This document shows, piece by piece, positions 34,512 to 45,491 of a stretch of 54,317 nucleotides of DNA. This stretch comes from Clostridiales bacterium (GTDB lineage Bacteria > Bacillota > Clostridia > Peptostreptococcales > Anaerovoracaceae), in assembly GCA_022775805.1 (NCBI GenBank), contig JALFKB010000024.1, positions 1 through 54,317 of the forward strand. Direction: 5' to 3'. Under the pieces are notes generated by a model that saw nothing but the letters and a program-made list of their open reading frames with translations, was not told where the DNA came from and made no database searches. The position numbers and the translations under genes were made by a program. Position 1 is the stretch's first letter. Every line of letters begins with the position of its first letter.

Positions 34512-35445
34512 AATAATGGTAAAAGAAGGAGAGTACAGGCTCACTAAGGCGGGGGTGATGGACGCCAGAATAGACGCCGAGGAGCTGTACTGCTTCATGA
34601 ATAAATGCGATAAAGTGATACTCTTCCTGAAGAAGGAGGAGGAAGTGGACAAGGAGACAGAGGAAAGATATTTTGAGCTAATCGCCAGAAGAGCATCGCG
34701 AATTCCTCTGCAGCACATCACCGGCGTACAGGAATTCATGGGATTTCAGTTCAAGGTGGGACCTGATGTTCTTATTCCCAGACAGGATACGGAGACCCTT
34801 GTGGAGGAGGCAGCCTCAACAATCCGTGAAATGGGCAAAGACGTAGAGAAGAAACCTCTGCTGTCCAGGCTGAGAAAGAGCGAGGACATTAAGGTGCTGG
34901 ATCTCTGCTGCGGCAGCGGAGCCATAGGAATATCCCTCAGCAAGATATGCAGCGACATATCGGTTACGGCAGCTGACATAAGCCTGCCGGCGCTGCAGCT
35001 GGCTGCGGAAAACGCCGCAGCTCTGCGGACGGATGTGGAGTTCCTGCAGGGGGATCTGTTTGAAGCCATAGCTCAGGGCAAAAGGATACTGCCCGGAGGC
35101 AGAACCGGCCGGGGCCGGGGTACGAAAACGAGAGATTTCGACATGATAGTCAGCAACCCTCCATACATCAGAACAAATTCAATCGCAGTGCTTCAGGAAG
35201 AGGTAAAGGCCCACGAGCCGCTGACGGCACTGGATGGCGGCAGGGACGGACTCGATTTTTACAGGAGAATAGTGGACCGGGCATGGCACTGGCTCAAAAA
35301 AGACGGATGGCTCCTGATGGAAATTGGGTACGATCAGGGTGAAGATCTGAGAAAGCTCATCAAGGATAACGGCAACTACACCCCGGCGCAGGTAATAAAA
35401 GACCTGCCCGGAAAGGACAGGGTGGTTAAGTGCCGCAAGAAGTAG
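34501..35445 (+). CDS. prmC: Release factor glutamine methyltransferase
   Basis: 314 aa from the ATG at 34501; AGGAAAG lies upstream and the start overlaps the DUF1385 stop. Methylates the GGQ glutamine of release factors using SAM. Evidence: PLQHITGVQEFMG, PDVLIPRQDTETLV, SAM loop VLDLCCGSGAIGISLSK, and the catalytic NPPY (VSNPPYIRTN). An extra basic stretch (GRTGRGRGTKTR) precedes NPPY. Confidence 0.93.
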   Translation: MKTRIMVKEGEYRLTKAGVMDARIDAEELYCFMNKCDKVILFLKKEEEVDKETEERYFELIARRASRIPLQHITGVQEFMGFQFKVGPDVLIPRQDTETLVEEAASTIREMGKDVEKKPLLSRLRKSEDIKVLDLCCGSGAIGISLSKICSDISVTAADISLPALQLAAENAAALRTDVEFLQGDLFEAIAQGKRILPGGRTGRGRGTKTRDFDMIVSNPPYIRTNSIAVLQEEVKAHEPLTALDGGRDGLDFYRRIVDRAWHWLKKDGWLLMEIGYDQGEDLRKLIKDNGNYTPAQVIKDLPGKDRVVKCRKK

Positions 35446-35465
35446 CCCCGTTCCGGGGGCAGACC

Positions 35466-36833
35466 CTATGGTATGTTGAGTTTGCCGTGCTGACGATGGG
35501 GCTGCTGCTCATGATACAGCCCGCAGGTTCCGGAGAACACGTGGGAAACAACGGCGGTGATGGCGAAGTAGATAACCGACTCGCCGCTGAAGCAGATGGC
35601 TTCACAGCCCAGAACGCCGATGGCAACGGGGGCGTTTGTAACCGAGGCCAGGGCGCCCACGAAGCCGATTGCCGCCGCCAGGGTAGGGTCAAGCCCGATC
35701 AGGCAGCCAAGAGCGAAGCAGGCGGTTGAACCGACAAAAATCGTTGGGGATATTTCGCCGCCTCTGATTCCGCAGCCAAGGGTAAGGCAGGTGAGAATCA
35801 GTTTCCACAGGAAGGCGTTCATGGCGCTTTCCCCGGTGAAGGCAGCATCAACATAGACAAAGCCAATACCATTGTAATCGTAAACTCCAATCATGAGAGT
35901 AAGGCAAATCACAAGTCCGGTGCCCACAAGCACCCGGACTGTTTTGTTTTTTATCAGCTCGAAGCCCTTGACGGAAACAAGGCGGCTGTAGCAAAAAAGC
36001 CTGCCTGCCAGAGTTCCTGCAAAGGCAACGAGAACTACCTTAAGGAGAACTTCCCAGTTCAGACCTGAGGATACCAGGCTGGCCATGGCGGCAGAGTCGG
36101 ACACCATGCCGGGACTGGTGAGCCCTCCTGTCAGATTAAAATGAAAATCAACATATGGAACCTTCGCCAGACTGGCAATGCCCCAGGTGATGAAGCTTGA
36201 CAGGGCGGCAGGAATTATTGTAAACAGCTGTGACCGGCTAAGAACAAGAACCTCGAAACCGAAGATGGCACCGGCAAGGGGCATGTTCAGGGTTGCGGTG
36301 AAGCCGGCTGCCATTCCGCAGGCAAGGGGTACATGACGCAGCTCGGGATTCGTGAAAAGACCTCCGAAGGAGCGGCGGGGCAGGAAGCAGGCGATTGTTC
36401 CCCCAAGCTGCAGAGCGGCTCCCACCCTGCCCACAGAGCCTCCGAAGAGATAAGCCAGGCAGGTGCTGACAAAAATCAGGGGAGCAAGCCACAGTGAGAC
36501 CCTGTCATCGGGACCCTCCCGGTTCAGCACCGGGTCGCCGTGAAGATATCTGAACAGGGCGTCGGTGCACAGATCCTCGCCCCTTCTGAAATAATCATAT
36601 AGAAAAACAACAAAAACTCCGGCAAAGGGTAGCCCGAACAAAAGCATTGTGTGACTGTGGAAGGTGCTGTCTGCCAGAGATGTGGCCCATGCGAAGGCAA
36701 CGCATACGGAGCCGCAGACAAGACCGCAGAGGATGCCGCAGAGGATCATCCTCAGGTGCAGCGGAAACGGCGGCCTGTCTGCCTTTGCAGGAGTATGAGT
36801 GTTTGTGTTACTGGTGTCAATATCGGTTTTCAT
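35466..36833 (-). CDS. ClC-family anion channel/transporter lacking the gating glutamate
   Basis: 455 aa, about 10-12 membrane helices. ClC architecture is clear: the region matching GREGP reads GSVGRVGAALQLGG, so the gating Glu is Val and the Pro is Ala. The second-half motif GGEISPTIFVGS is kept. In characterised ClC exchangers, loss of this Glu uncouples proton movement and leaves passive anion flow. The protein could be a passive channel or carry a different anion. It converges on prmC with 20 bp between stops; no terminator is obvious. Confidence 0.85.
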   Translation of the reverse strand: MKTDIDTSNTNTHTPAKADRPPFPLHLRMILCGILCGLVCGSVCVAFAWATSLADSTFHSHTMLLFGLPFAGVFVVFLYDYFRRGEDLCTDALFRYLHGDPVLNREGPDDRVSLWLAPLIFVSTCLAYLFGGSVGRVGAALQLGGTIACFLPRRSFGGLFTNPELRHVPLACGMAAGFTATLNMPLAGAIFGFEVLVLSRSQLFTIIPAALSSFITWGIASLAKVPYVDFHFNLTGGLTSPGMVSDSAAMASLVSSGLNWEVLLKVVLVAFAGTLAGRLFCYSRLVSVKGFELIKNKTVRVLVGTGLVICLTLMIGVYDYNGIGFVYVDAAFTGESAMNAFLWKLILTCLTLGCGIRGGEISPTIFVGSTACFALGCLIGLDPTLAAAIGFVGALASVTNAPVAIGVLGCEAICFSGESVIYFAITAVVSHVFSGTCGLYHEQQPHRQHGKLNIP

Positions 36834-36872
36834 CGCGAGGACAGTATAACATATTTGTGGTACAATGGAGTC

Positions 36873-37814
36873 ATGAAAAGAGGAATTATTATATTGCTTC
36901 TGACAGCGGCGATCTGGGGCTTCAGTCTCGTTGCCCAGAAAGCGGGGATGGATGTTCTGGGTCCATGGAGCTTCACTGGGATACGATGCACTCTGGCAGG
37001 ATTAAGTCTGCTGCCGCTGGCAGTCTATCTTGACAAAAAAAGAAAGCGGGAAGAGCCGGATTATGATGCAAAGGCAGACACTGTTAAAGTAATCAAACCG
37101 GCATTTTTGTGCTTCATATTTCTTGAGGGAACAACTATGTTTCAGCAGATAGGGCTCCAGTGGACAGGAGTGGGAAAGGGCGCCTTCATTACGGCATTCT
37201 ACATTTTCCTGACGCCCCTCTTCGGTCTTTTCCTGAAGCAGAAGGTTTCGGGAAGGCTTTGGGCTGCCGTTGTTATCTCCATGGCGGGGCTGTTTCTGAT
37301 TACCATGACAGGTCCCGTAAGCAGCGGCGACATGGGAATCAACATGGGGGATTTCCTGATGTTTATGGCGGCCTTTGCATATGCGGGATACATTCACGCG
37401 GTGGACAGAGCGGGAGCCTGGAATCTGGCCAAGCTGTCGGGGATGCAGCTTCTGGCAATTGGTTTAACATCCTTTGTGCCCGCGGCGATTCTGGAGCCGG
37501 GGGACATCACCTGGTCAAACTGCGTGGGAAGTCTGATACCGATTCTCTATTCGGGAATAGTATCCGCGGCAGGGGGCTTCACCCTCCAGATGGTGGGACA
37601 GAAATACGCCAGCCCGGGGGTGGCATCCATTATCCTGAGCTCGGAAACGGTGTTTTCCCTGTTTGCAGGCTGGCTGTTTTTTAATGAGATACTCACACCG
37701 GCTGAATATGCCGGATGTTTCGTAATGGTTATTGCAATTGCGCTGGCGGTGGTGCCGGAGAAAAAGAATGAAAAGAGCAGCAGAGAGAGTGCGGAGAACA
37801 ATCAGAGAACATAA
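36873..37814 (+). CDS. DMT-superfamily (EamA) transporter
   Basis: 313 aa with ten TM helices in two EamA repeats: IWGFSLVAQKAGMD in repeat one, SPGVASIILSSETVFSLFAGWLFF in repeat two. The ATG at 36873 lies only six bases after a TACAAT -10-like box, so the message may be leaderless. Exports or imports small metabolites; substrate unknown. It overlaps tilS by 47 bp. Confidence 0.88.
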   Translation: MKRGIIILLLTAAIWGFSLVAQKAGMDVLGPWSFTGIRCTLAGLSLLPLAVYLDKKRKREEPDYDAKADTVKVIKPAFLCFIFLEGTTMFQQIGLQWTGVGKGAFITAFYIFLTPLFGLFLKQKVSGRLWAAVVISMAGLFLITMTGPVSSGDMGINMGDFLMFMAAFAYAGYIHAVDRAGAWNLAKLSGMQLLAIGLTSFVPAAILEPGDITWSNCVGSLIPILYSGIVSAAGGFTLQMVGQKYASPGVASIILSSETVFSLFAGWLFFNEILTPAEYAGCFVMVIAIALAVVPEKKNEKSSRESAENNQRT

Positions 37815-38820
37815 CCTGATACAGAAGGGTGATCACATAGTAATGGGTCTGTCGGGAGGACCTGATTCCGTGTGCCTGTATCATGTGCTCCTGGGTCTTG
37901 CCGGGGAGCTCGAGCTCACCCTTCATCCCGTTCACATCAATCACATGTTCAGACCCGGGGCGGCAGAGCGGGATCAGAAATATGTTGAAGAGCTTTGCGA
38001 GAAAATGGGGACGCCCGCCATCAGCATGACGGTGGACTGCAGCAGGATGGCAAGTGAGCTGGGAATGACAAGCGAAGAGGCGGGACGCAAAGCCCGGTAC
38101 GATGCGTTTTTTGAAGCCGCAGGGAGAATTGAGGAAGAGCCGGGGAGGAGAGTCAGGATTGCCGTGGCACACAACGCGGAGGATCAGGCGGAGACGGTGC
38201 TCTTCAGAATTCTCAGGGGAACGGGAACGGACGGCCTGGCGGGAATGGCCTACGAAAGAGAGGAGCGCCGGGGAGACAGAACATATCCCGTAATAAGGCC
38301 TCTCCTTGACACCTCAAGAAAGGACATAGAGGAATACTGTGAGACCATGGGGCTGGAGCCGGTAACGGATCACACAAACAATGAGCCGCTTTATGCCAGA
38401 AACAGGCTGCGGCTGGAACTCATACCGTATCTCGAAAGGGAATACAACAGCAACATCAAGGACTGTCTCACAAGACTTGGCAGTATCGCGGGGGAGGACA
38501 AGGACTACTTTTGGAATGAAACGATACGGGTGATGGAAGCCCTGAGGGTGGAGGAAGGCAGCTGCCGGGAGCAGGGTGTATCAGCAGGGGTTGTACTGGA
38601 CAGGGCAGGTCTGGCCGCCTGTCATCCTGCCATCAGGCATCGCGTAATGATGAAGGCCTTCGGAGAAACAGGACTCACCAGAGATATTACCGCTGAAAGG
38701 CTTGGGGCAGCCGACGAAATAATCATGAAGAAGCAGGGCCCCAAGGTTGTGGAATTCCCCCATGGGTTCAGAATAACCGTGAAGAAGGGAATGGTCATTT
38801 TTGAAGAAAGTTCTCTGTAG
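37768..38820 (+). CDS. tilS: tRNA(Ile)-lysidine synthetase
   Basis: 350 aa from the ATG at 37768 (GGAG eight bases before). Modifies the wobble C of the tRNA-Ile CAU anticodon to lysidine, using ATP and lysine. PP-loop LSGGPDSVCL; AHNAEDQAETVLFRILRGTG; RPLLDTSRKDIEEYC; ARNRLRLELIPYLE. The C-terminal domain is short compared with the ~430-470 aa of many homologues. The common order tilS-hpt-ftsH lacks hpt here. Confidence 0.92.
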   Translation: MKRAAERVRRTIREHNLIQKGDHIVMGLSGGPDSVCLYHVLLGLAGELELTLHPVHINHMFRPGAAERDQKYVEELCEKMGTPAISMTVDCSRMASELGMTSEEAGRKARYDAFFEAAGRIEEEPGRRVRIAVAHNAEDQAETVLFRILRGTGTDGLAGMAYEREERRGDRTYPVIRPLLDTSRKDIEEYCETMGLEPVTDHTNNEPLYARNRLRLELIPYLEREYNSNIKDCLTRLGSIAGEDKDYFWNETIRVMEALRVEEGSCREQGVSAGVVLDRAGLAACHPAIRHRVMMKAFGETGLTRDITAERLGAADEIIMKKQGPKVVEFPHGFRITVKKGMVIFEESSL

Positions 38821-38847
38821 GTTCTCTGCAGGAACCAAGAGAAAGCA

Positions 38848-38876
38848 TTGAAGAAATATGGTTTTTGTGATAAAAT
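38848..38876 (+). promoter_or_regulatory. Promoter of ftsH
   Basis: TTGAAG, 17-bp spacer, TAAAAT (38871-38876). Confidence 0.5.
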
Positions 38877-38925
38877 CACATACATATTTTGTTTACATAC
38901 AACAAAAAACAGGGAGGAATAGAGT

Positions 38926-41040
38926 TTGAAAAAAAGCAAGTTCGGCAAAAACATTACAATTTATCTCATCATATTTGTGATTGCCCTGGGCTGCTTCTGG
39001 TTCTTCAGCGGAGAAGAGGATGCCGGAATGAAGCAGATCAAGACTTCCACAATGGTGAGCCATCTGAAACAGAATGAGGTTGAAAGCATTAACGTAACGG
39101 AGACCAAGCTGACAGCACAGCTGACCTCAGGGGAAACCGTGTATTCCTTCGTTAACAGCGTTGTGGACATGACCTTCATATATGAAGAGTACATCATTCC
39201 GCAGGTTGACGCAGGAAACCTGAAGCTGGACAGCGATCCGCCTAAGGAAGAGTCCATATGGCTCTCCCTGCTGCCTACCCTTGTGATGATAGGTATCATG
39301 GTTGCTTTCTTCGTGTTCATCATGAGACAGAACGGCGGAGGCGGCAAGGCCATGGCCTTCGGAAAGTCAAAGGCAAAGCTGCAGAAGGGGGACGGCAAGC
39401 AGGTTACATTCAAGGATGTTGCCGGCCTGAAGGAGGAAAAGGAAGAGCTGGAGGAAATAGTGGATTTCCTGAAGCATCCTGCCAAGTATAACAGTCTCGG
39501 AGCACGGATTCCTAAGGGAATACTCCTGGTGGGCCCTCCGGGAACAGGTAAGACATACATTACCAAGGCAACAGCAGGTGAAGCGGGAGTTCCGTTCTTC
39601 ACCATCAGCGGATCGGAATTCGTGGAAATGTTTGTTGGTGTTGGTGCATCGAGAGTAAGAGACCTCTTCGACCAGGCCAAGAAAAACGCACCGTGCATTA
39701 TATTTATTGACGAAATTGACGCAGTGGGCCGCAAGAGAGGTGCAGGCCTGGGAGGCGGTCATGATGAGAGAGAGCAGACTCTGAACCAGCTGCTTGTTGA
39801 AATGGACGGATTCGCAGAGAACTCCGGCATCATTATAATGGCTGCAACAAACAGACCTGACGTTCTTGACCCTGCACTGCTGAGACCGGGACGCTTCGAC
39901 AGACAGATTGTCATAGGTGTTCCTGACATAGTGGGAAGAGAAGAAATATTCAAGGTTCATTCCAGAAACAAGCCGCTGGATGATGATGTGGATCCGAAGG
40001 TTCTGGCAAGAAGAACACCGGGATTCACCCCTGCGGATATCGAGAACATGCTGAATGAGGCGGCACTTCTGGCTGCACGCCGCAACGGCATGATTATCAG
40101 GATGGAGGAAATTGAGGAGGCCATTACCAAGGTAATTGCCGGCCCTGAAAAGAAGAGCAGAGTAATATCAGAGGACGAGAGAAAGCTTACGGCATTCCAT
40201 GAAGCGGGACATGCCGTGGTTGCCCATGTCCTTCCTAAGACGGATCCTGTTCATCAGATAACAATCATTCCAAGAGGACGCGCCGGCGGATTCACCATGA
40301 TTCTGCCGAAGGAAGACAAGTATTACGGCACCAGGGAGGAAATGCGCGAGCAGATTATCCACCTGCTGGGCGGCCGTGTGGCAGAGAAGCTCACCCTGGA
40401 CGACATATCAACGGGCGCATCAAACGATATTCAGAGAGCAACGGATATTGCCAGGGAAATGGTTACAAAGTACGGCTTCAGCGACAAGCTGGGTCCTGTA
40501 AACTACAGCAACTCAGATGAAGTGTTCCTGGGCAACCAGATAACCTCAACTAAGGCTTACTCTGAAGAAACAGCAAACGAAATTGACGAGGAAGTTAAGA
40601 GAATAGTTGAGGAGGCCTACGATGCAGCCATGACAATTCTCGAGGAGCACAGGGAGCAGCTTACTGCAGTTGCCCAGGGACTTCTGGCCATAGAAACCCT
40701 GGACGGCGACCAGTTCGTGGCACTCTTTGACGGCAGCATGACACCTGAGGAGCTGGCTGAAGAGCAGAGAGTAATGCAGGAAGAACGGAAGGCCAAGGAC
40801 AAACAGGAAGCAAAGGCAGCCATCAGACAGAGAAAGCTTAAGCAAAAGCAGGAGATGGAGGAGGCCGAAAGAAAGAAGCAGGAAGCCCTGGATGAACTCA
40901 CTGAAATGATAGAGGAACAGGGGAAGAATGCCAGGTTCAAGCCAAAAGTCATGACCTATAACGATATGACAAACACGGCTGAGCCGGTGGAAAAAGAAGA
41001 AGTGAAAGCAGAGGACACGGAGGATGAAAGTAACAGTTAA
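38926..41040 (+). CDS. ftsH: ATP-dependent zinc metalloprotease FtsH
   Basis: 704 aa starting at TTG 38926, supported by AGGGAGGA seven bases upstream. Two TM helices (residues ~10-27 and ~112-133) flank an extracytoplasmic domain. AAA+ module: [16 protein letters not shown], second-region RPGRFDRQI. Zinc site FHEAGHAVV with a distal Asp in [15 protein letters not shown] charged Glu/Lys-rich tail follows. Degrades membrane and short-lived cytoplasmic proteins. Its end overlaps the PucR gene by 17 bp. Confidence 0.96.
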   Translation: MKKSKFGKNITIYLIIFVIALGCFWFFSGEEDAGMKQIKTSTMVSHLKQNEVESINVTETKLTAQLTSGETVYSFVNSVVDMTFIYEEYIIPQVDAGNLKLDSDPPKEESIWLSLLPTLVMIGIMVAFFVFIMRQNGGGGKAMAFGKSKAKLQKGDGKQVTFKDVAGLKEEKEELEEIVDFLKHPAKYNSLGARIPKGILLVGPPGTGKTYITKATAGEAGVPFFTISGSEFVEMFVGVGASRVRDLFDQAKKNAPCIIFIDEIDAVGRKRGAGLGGGHDEREQTLNQLLVEMDGFAENSGIIIMAATNRPDVLDPALLRPGRFDRQIVIGVPDIVGREEIFKVHSRNKPLDDDVDPKVLARRTPGFTPADIENMLNEAALLAARRNGMIIRMEEIEEAITKVIAGPEKKSRVISEDERKLTAFHEAGHAVVAHVLPKTDPVHQITIIPRGRAGGFTMILPKEDKYYGTREEMREQIIHLLGGRVAEKLTLDDISTGASNDIQRATDIAREMVTKYGFSDKLGPVNYSNSDEVFLGNQITSTKAYSEETANEIDEEVKRIVEEAYDAAMTILEEHREQLTAVAQGLLAIETLDGDQFVALFDGSMTPEELAEEQRVMQEERKAKDKQEAKAAIRQRKLKQKQEMEEAERKKQEALDELTEMIEEQGKNARFKPKVMTYNDMTNTAEPVEKEEVKAEDTEDESNS

Positions 41041-42592
41041 GGATTGTCTGGAGCTTGAGGGTTTTGCAAATGCTCGAGTTCTGGCAGGAGGAAAGAATCT
41101 TGAAGGCGAAGTCAGACAGATTTCTGTTCTCGATGCCTGTCTTCCTGAGGATTATGACCTGATTGATACGGCTGAGACGGAGATTCTGCTGACCGGTTTC
41201 ATGGGCATCAGAGATGATGCGGAGAAACAGTGCAGCCTCATAAGGGAAATAGCCGAGAAGGGCTGTGCGGCACTGGCGGTATTTTACGGAGAGGACTCGA
41301 TTGCCCTTGACAGCATTGTTATCGATACTGCTGAAATGGTGGGGGTGCCCCTGATTTCCATGCCGGCTGAAGCCAGATATTCACGAACAATTTCAGAGGT
41401 AATGGACAGGGTGCTTTACGGAGAAAACTTCAGCAATTCTCTCATTAACAACACGGTGTTCCACCTTCTGAACTTCGAGAAGCACTCAAGCTTTCAGGAT
41501 GCAGTAAGAGAGGCTGCAATAAACAATGATTTCCAGATCTTTCTGCTCAGCGAGGACTTTAACCCGGTATTCGGCGTTGAAACAATGCACAGAGTGCCTT
41601 TGTCCGATGCCCTGAGAATAGGAAGAGAGAAGACCTTCGATAACGAGAAGGGCAAGGTGTACACTCTGATTGATGTTGAGGGCGCCCTGACCTACTGGGG
41701 TCTTGTGAATATAGGAAACGAGAAGTACTACATGCTCATTGTGGACAATGAAGATTCATATACCGCAGGTGAAATCACCAAGCTGGCGGAGATTGTGGAG
41801 CTGGCTATGGGCATGTGGAAATACACCCCGGAAAGGGATGCCAGATCGGAGTTCATCAAGGCTCTTATCAGAGGGAACAAGTCTCTGGCCTATACCCTTC
41901 AGGACGAGATCAGAATTGAGGGAACCGATATAGTAAGCGTATTTTTCACCAAGGGCATTGAACGGGAGAGAGAAACACAGATTTTCGCAGATTTCGAAAA
42001 GAAGACCGACCTGGAGATAATGGACATCAGAGAGGACGACGAAACCTACGGAATGATTCTGAAGACCGGGGACAAGGCGAGAGCCGAGGACTGGCAGACG
42101 GATTGCTCCACTCTCTTCGGGAAGCTGAAGGAGGACAAGACAGCCAGAATCTTCCACGTTACAGGCCTTAACGGTCTGGAGGGCGCCGGGGATGCCTACA
42201 AGCTCATCGGTGAAAGCTGGACCTTCGTTCAGAACGTGTTCCCATACAAGAGGGTGTTTACCAAGTATGAGCTGACCCTTGTGAACAACTGCATCAACAT
42301 ACAGATTCAGGGAGGCTTCGTCAAGAAGAACTACATGGAGCTTCTGGAACCCTTCAAGGCTCTGGGAGAGCACAAGGGCAAGCAGCTTCTGAAGACTCTG
42401 GAAACCTTCGTGCTGGATGCGGGCATGAACAGCGGCAAGACTGCAGAGTTCATGGATATTCACGCCAATACCGTTCAGTACAGGCTCAAGAAAATCAATG
42501 AGATGCTGGGAGTGGAAATCACAGGCAACAGGATAATACCGGGGCTTACCATGGCTCTGGCCCTTAAGAGACTGGACAGGGCAGTAAGCTGA
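41024..42592 (+). CDS. PucR-family transcriptional regulator
   Basis: 522 aa. N-terminal PucR ligand domain ([19 protein letters not shown]), a central GGDEF-like CdaR region, and a C-terminal helix-turn-helix [19 protein letters not shown] followed by [11 protein letters not shown]. PucR proteins usually control purine or amino acid catabolism. Translationally linked to ftsH; the following gene is glyA, with its own promoter. Confidence 0.88.
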   Translation: MKVTVKDCLELEGFANARVLAGGKNLEGEVRQISVLDACLPEDYDLIDTAETEILLTGFMGIRDDAEKQCSLIREIAEKGCAALAVFYGEDSIALDSIVIDTAEMVGVPLISMPAEARYSRTISEVMDRVLYGENFSNSLINNTVFHLLNFEKHSSFQDAVREAAINNDFQIFLLSEDFNPVFGVETMHRVPLSDALRIGREKTFDNEKGKVYTLIDVEGALTYWGLVNIGNEKYYMLIVDNEDSYTAGEITKLAEIVELAMGMWKYTPERDARSEFIKALIRGNKSLAYTLQDEIRIEGTDIVSVFFTKGIERERETQIFADFEKKTDLEIMDIREDDETYGMILKTGDKARAEDWQTDCSTLFGKLKEDKTARIFHVTGLNGLEGAGDAYKLIGESWTFVQNVFPYKRVFTKYELTLVNNCINIQIQGGFVKKNYMELLEPFKALGEHKGKQLLKTLETFVLDAGMNSGKTAEFMDIHANTVQYRLKKINEMLGVEITGNRIIPGLTMALALKRLDRAVS

Positions 42593-42669
42593 TTTCTTTG
42601 AAAAGGCCGATGCTTTAGCAGAATAGAGAAACAAATATTTGTATACTTTTTGCTTTTTATCAAATACCC

Positions 42670-42699
42670 TTAACAAGGGGGGCTGTTTTTCTGTATAAT
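42670..42699 (+). promoter_or_regulatory. Promoter of glyA
   Basis: TTAACA, 18-bp spacer, TATAAT (42694-42699). AAAGGAGAG precedes the ATG at 42753. Confidence 0.6.
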
Positions 42700-42752
42700 T
42701 AGCTGTGTTAGAATATGAACGCAGTATTATTAGATAAAAAAGGAGAGACATA

Positions 42753-44003
42753 ATGTATTTCAATTACCTAGACAAAGCAGATCCTGAAGTTGCTGCTTCA
42801 ATAAAGAGGGAGATTAACCGTCAGGAAACAAAGATTGAAATGATAGCTTCTGAGAACTTCGTTAACTACGAAATCATGGAAGCTGCAGGAAGCGCACTGA
42901 CAAACAAGTACGCTGAAGGCTATCCGGGCAAGAGATATTACGGCGGATGCGAATTCGTTGACGAGGTTGAACAGCTGGCAATCGACAGAGCCTGCAAGCT
43001 CTTCGGTGCAGATCACGCCAACGTTCAGGCTCATTCGGGAGCCAACGCGAATACGGCAGTTTACCAGGCAGTGCTGGAATACGGCGACACAGTTCTTGGC
43101 ATGGACCTGTCAAACGGCGGACACCTTTCACACGGATCCCCGGTTAACATTTCAGGTAAGTCATATAACTTCGTTGCTTACGGTCTGGGTGAGGACGAAA
43201 GAATCGACTATGACAACGTGAGAGATATGGCCAAGCAGCACAAGCCTAAGCTCATCGTAGCCGGTGCATCTGCATACCCTCGCGCTATCGACTTCAAGAC
43301 CTTCAAGGAAATCGCAGACGAAGTGGGCGCACTCTTCATGGTTGACATGGCTCACATCGCAGGTCTTGTTGCAGCAGGACTCCACGAGAACCCTGTTCCA
43401 TATGCAGACATTGTAACAACAACAACTCACAAGACCCTCAGAGGACCTAGAGGCGGAATGATTCTCTGCAAGGAAGAGCTGAAGAAGGCAATCAACTCAG
43501 CAATCTTCCCGGGACTGCAGGGAGGACCTCTCATGCACATAATCGCTGCTAAGGCAGTATGTCTCCACGAGGCAATGCAGCCTGAATTCAAGGCATATCA
43601 GCAGCAGGTTATCGATAACGCCCAGGCACTTGCAGCAGGCATGAACGCCCACGACTTCGAGCTGGTTTCAGGCGGAACAGACAACCACCTCATTCTGGTT
43701 AAGCTCCTGAACAAGGATATCTCAGGCAAGAAGGCTGAGAGACTGCTTGACGAGGCAAACATCACAACAAACAAGAATGCCATCCCGAACGACCCTCGTA
43801 AGCCTATGGTTACATCAGGTCTGAGAATGGGAACTCCGGCAATGACATCAAGAGGCTTCAAGGAAGAGGATGTGAAGCTGGTAACCGATGCAATCGCACT
43901 GGTAATCGACAATCCTGAAGACGAAGCCAAGATGGGAGAAGCAAGAGAAATCGTCAAGTCACTGACTGACAAGTATCCTCTCCACAAGAACTTCCCATAC
44001 TAA
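42753..44003 (+). CDS. glyA: Serine hydroxymethyltransferase
   Basis: 416 aa PLP enzyme interconverting serine and glycine with tetrahydrofolate. [26 protein letters not shown], and the PLP lysine in [14 protein letters not shown] are all present, with [14 protein letters not shown] near the end. Single gene with its own promoter and terminator. Glycerate kinase lies convergent to it, a related serine/glycerate context. Confidence 0.96.
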   Translation: MYFNYLDKADPEVAASIKREINRQETKIEMIASENFVNYEIMEAAGSALTNKYAEGYPGKRYYGGCEFVDEVEQLAIDRACKLFGADHANVQAHSGANANTAVYQAVLEYGDTVLGMDLSNGGHLSHGSPVNISGKSYNFVAYGLGEDERIDYDNVRDMAKQHKPKLIVAGASAYPRAIDFKTFKEIADEVGALFMVDMAHIAGLVAAGLHENPVPYADIVTTTTHKTLRGPRGGMILCKEELKKAINSAIFPGLQGGPLMHIIAAKAVCLHEAMQPEFKAYQQQVIDNAQALAAGMNAHDFELVSGGTDNHLILVKLLNKDISGKKAERLLDEANITTNKNAIPNDPRKPMVTSGLRMGTPAMTSRGFKEEDVKLVTDAIALVIDNPEDEAKMGEAREIVKSLTDKYPLHKNFPY

Positions 44004-44051
44004 TCGGAGAAATCGGCGGCAAGCTGCCGATATAATGCAAAGGCAAACATC

Positions 44052-44085
44052 AACAGGCTGTCACCCATAAGGGGACAGCCTGTTT
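44052..44085. terminator. Bidirectional terminator
   Basis: AACAGGCTGTC / GACAGCCTGTT stem between convergent glyA and glycerate kinase. Confidence 0.85.
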
Positions 44086-45315
44086 TCATTGCTGCAGATA
44101 TTCATTCAGCTCCCGGGCTGCTCTTTGCATATTTGCAAAGACAGTCTTTTTTATTTCATCTGCCGGCTGTGAGAAATCCAGGGGGCCTGCTTCGAAGCAC
44201 TTGATAATACCAAGGTCCTTAAGCTCCTGTGGATCAGCCTTGGCTGTTCCGGCCAGAAGGATTACAGGAACTCCGGCCTCACGTGCCCGCTTGCAGATTC
44301 CGGAAACGGCCTTGCCTCCCAGGCTCTGGGAGTCGAAGCGGCCTTCACCTGTAATAACAAGGTCGGCATCCCACAAAAGATCGTCGAAGTTGATTGTGTC
44401 CAAAAGCAGTTCAATGCCTCTTTCAAGCCTGCCTCCAAGAAGGGCCCGAATGCCGAAGCCCATACCTCCAGCGGCGCCGCTTCCCGGAAGCTTTGCAAGC
44501 TTCATTGCGGATCCCCGGCCGGGAACCATGTTCCCTACAGAATTGAGGGTGACTCCTGTAACCGTTCCAATCACTGAATCATCGCCTATTATCGATACTA
44601 AATTGGCAAGGCCGGCTTCAAGTATGTCCACCTCTTCAGGGGAGGCTCCCTTCTGAGGAGCGAACACATGGGCAGCACCCTCAGGGCCAAGAAGGGGATT
44701 GGTGACATCACACATTCCCACGATATCGATTCCGGATCTGAACACATTTGAATTACCTGCAAGAAGTCGGATTGTTTGTGAATTGTCAATAAACGATATC
44801 TCCTGCAGGGTTCCCCCGGTGGGGGTGAAGCGGGCTCCGGAGCTGCTGCTGAAGACCGTGCCCAGAGCTGCAGCCATGCCGCAGCCGCCGTCATTGGTGC
44901 AGCTTCCCCCAAGGCCGACAATAATTTTGCGGGCTCCCCGGGATATGGCATCCCTGATAAGCATTCCCACTCCGAAGGTGGTGGAGGTCATTACGAAACT
45001 GCCCTCCTCGGAGGGGGAGGCATTTACAAAACCTGCCACCTTGGCTGTTTCGATGACAGCCGTGGTTCCTGCCATGAGATATGGCGCGGTGATTTCTTCC
45101 CCGGAACAGTTCAGGGCAGGGGTCGATACAAGCCGGACTGAAAGATGGGGCGCCGCTGCCTTTGCATGATAAAAGGCATCCAGGGTGCCCTCTCCTCCGT
45201 CTGCTGCCGGTATGGTTATTACGTTGTGTCCTGCAAGGTTCTGCCGGATTATTTCGCACACTTCAAGGGAGGTTAGAGTGCCCTTGAAGGAGTCGGGTAT
45301 TACGATGATTTTCAT
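44086..45315 (-). CDS. Glycerate kinase (GlxK/GarK family)
   Basis: 409 aa; family length is ~375-385, and an insert seems to lie in the middle. IIVIPDSFKGTLTS start, PAADGGEGTLDA, VGLGGSCTNDGGCGMAAALG and VITGEGRFDSQSLGGKA are diagnostic. Phosphorylates D-glycerate to 2-phosphoglycerate for entry to glycolysis. Confidence 0.92.
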   Translation of the reverse strand: MKIIVIPDSFKGTLTSLEVCEIIRQNLAGHNVITIPAADGGEGTLDAFYHAKAAAPHLSVRLVSTPALNCSGEEITAPYLMAGTTAVIETAKVAGFVNASPSEEGSFVMTSTTFGVGMLIRDAISRGARKIIVGLGGSCTNDGGCGMAAALGTVFSSSSGARFTPTGGTLQEISFIDNSQTIRLLAGNSNVFRSGIDIVGMCDVTNPLLGPEGAAHVFAPQKGASPEEVDILEAGLANLVSIIGDDSVIGTVTGVTLNSVGNMVPGRGSAMKLAKLPGSGAAGGMGFGIRALLGGRLERGIELLLDTINFDDLLWDADLVITGEGRFDSQSLGGKAVSGICKRAREAGVPVILLAGTAKADPQELKDLGIIKCFEAGPLDFSQPADEIKKTVFANMQRAARELNEYLQQ

Positions 45316-45360
45316 AGGTCAATTATACCCCTAAATATAATGTATACAAGGATAATATGG

Positions 45361-45389
45361 TTGAATTATCAAACAGTTTGGGATATAGT
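45361..45389 (+). promoter_or_regulatory. Promoter of the decarboxylase operon
   Basis: TTGAAT, 17-bp spacer, TATAGT (45384-45389), leaving a ~95-base leader. Confidence 0.6.
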
Positions 45390-45400
45390 AATCGTGGTGT

Positions 45401-45441
45401 GATGTCAATGTTCCCCGGGCTTTTGGCGGGGGAGTCACATC
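45401..45441 (+). other. Stem-loop in the decarboxylase leader
   Basis: GATGT (45401) pairs with ACATC (45437), and an inner CCCC/GGGG stem surrounds GGGCTTTTGGC. It has no T-run, so it is not a terminator. It may stabilise the transcript or be part of a sensor. Confidence 0.35.
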
Positions 45442-45491
45442 GGCTCGAAAGAGTAATAATATCCAGAATACTGATTAGGAGGACGTAACTA

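Noticed and set aside
44004-44035. ATCGGC/GCCGAT hairpin as glyA terminator
   Set aside because: No T-run follows; the real terminator is at 44052-44085.
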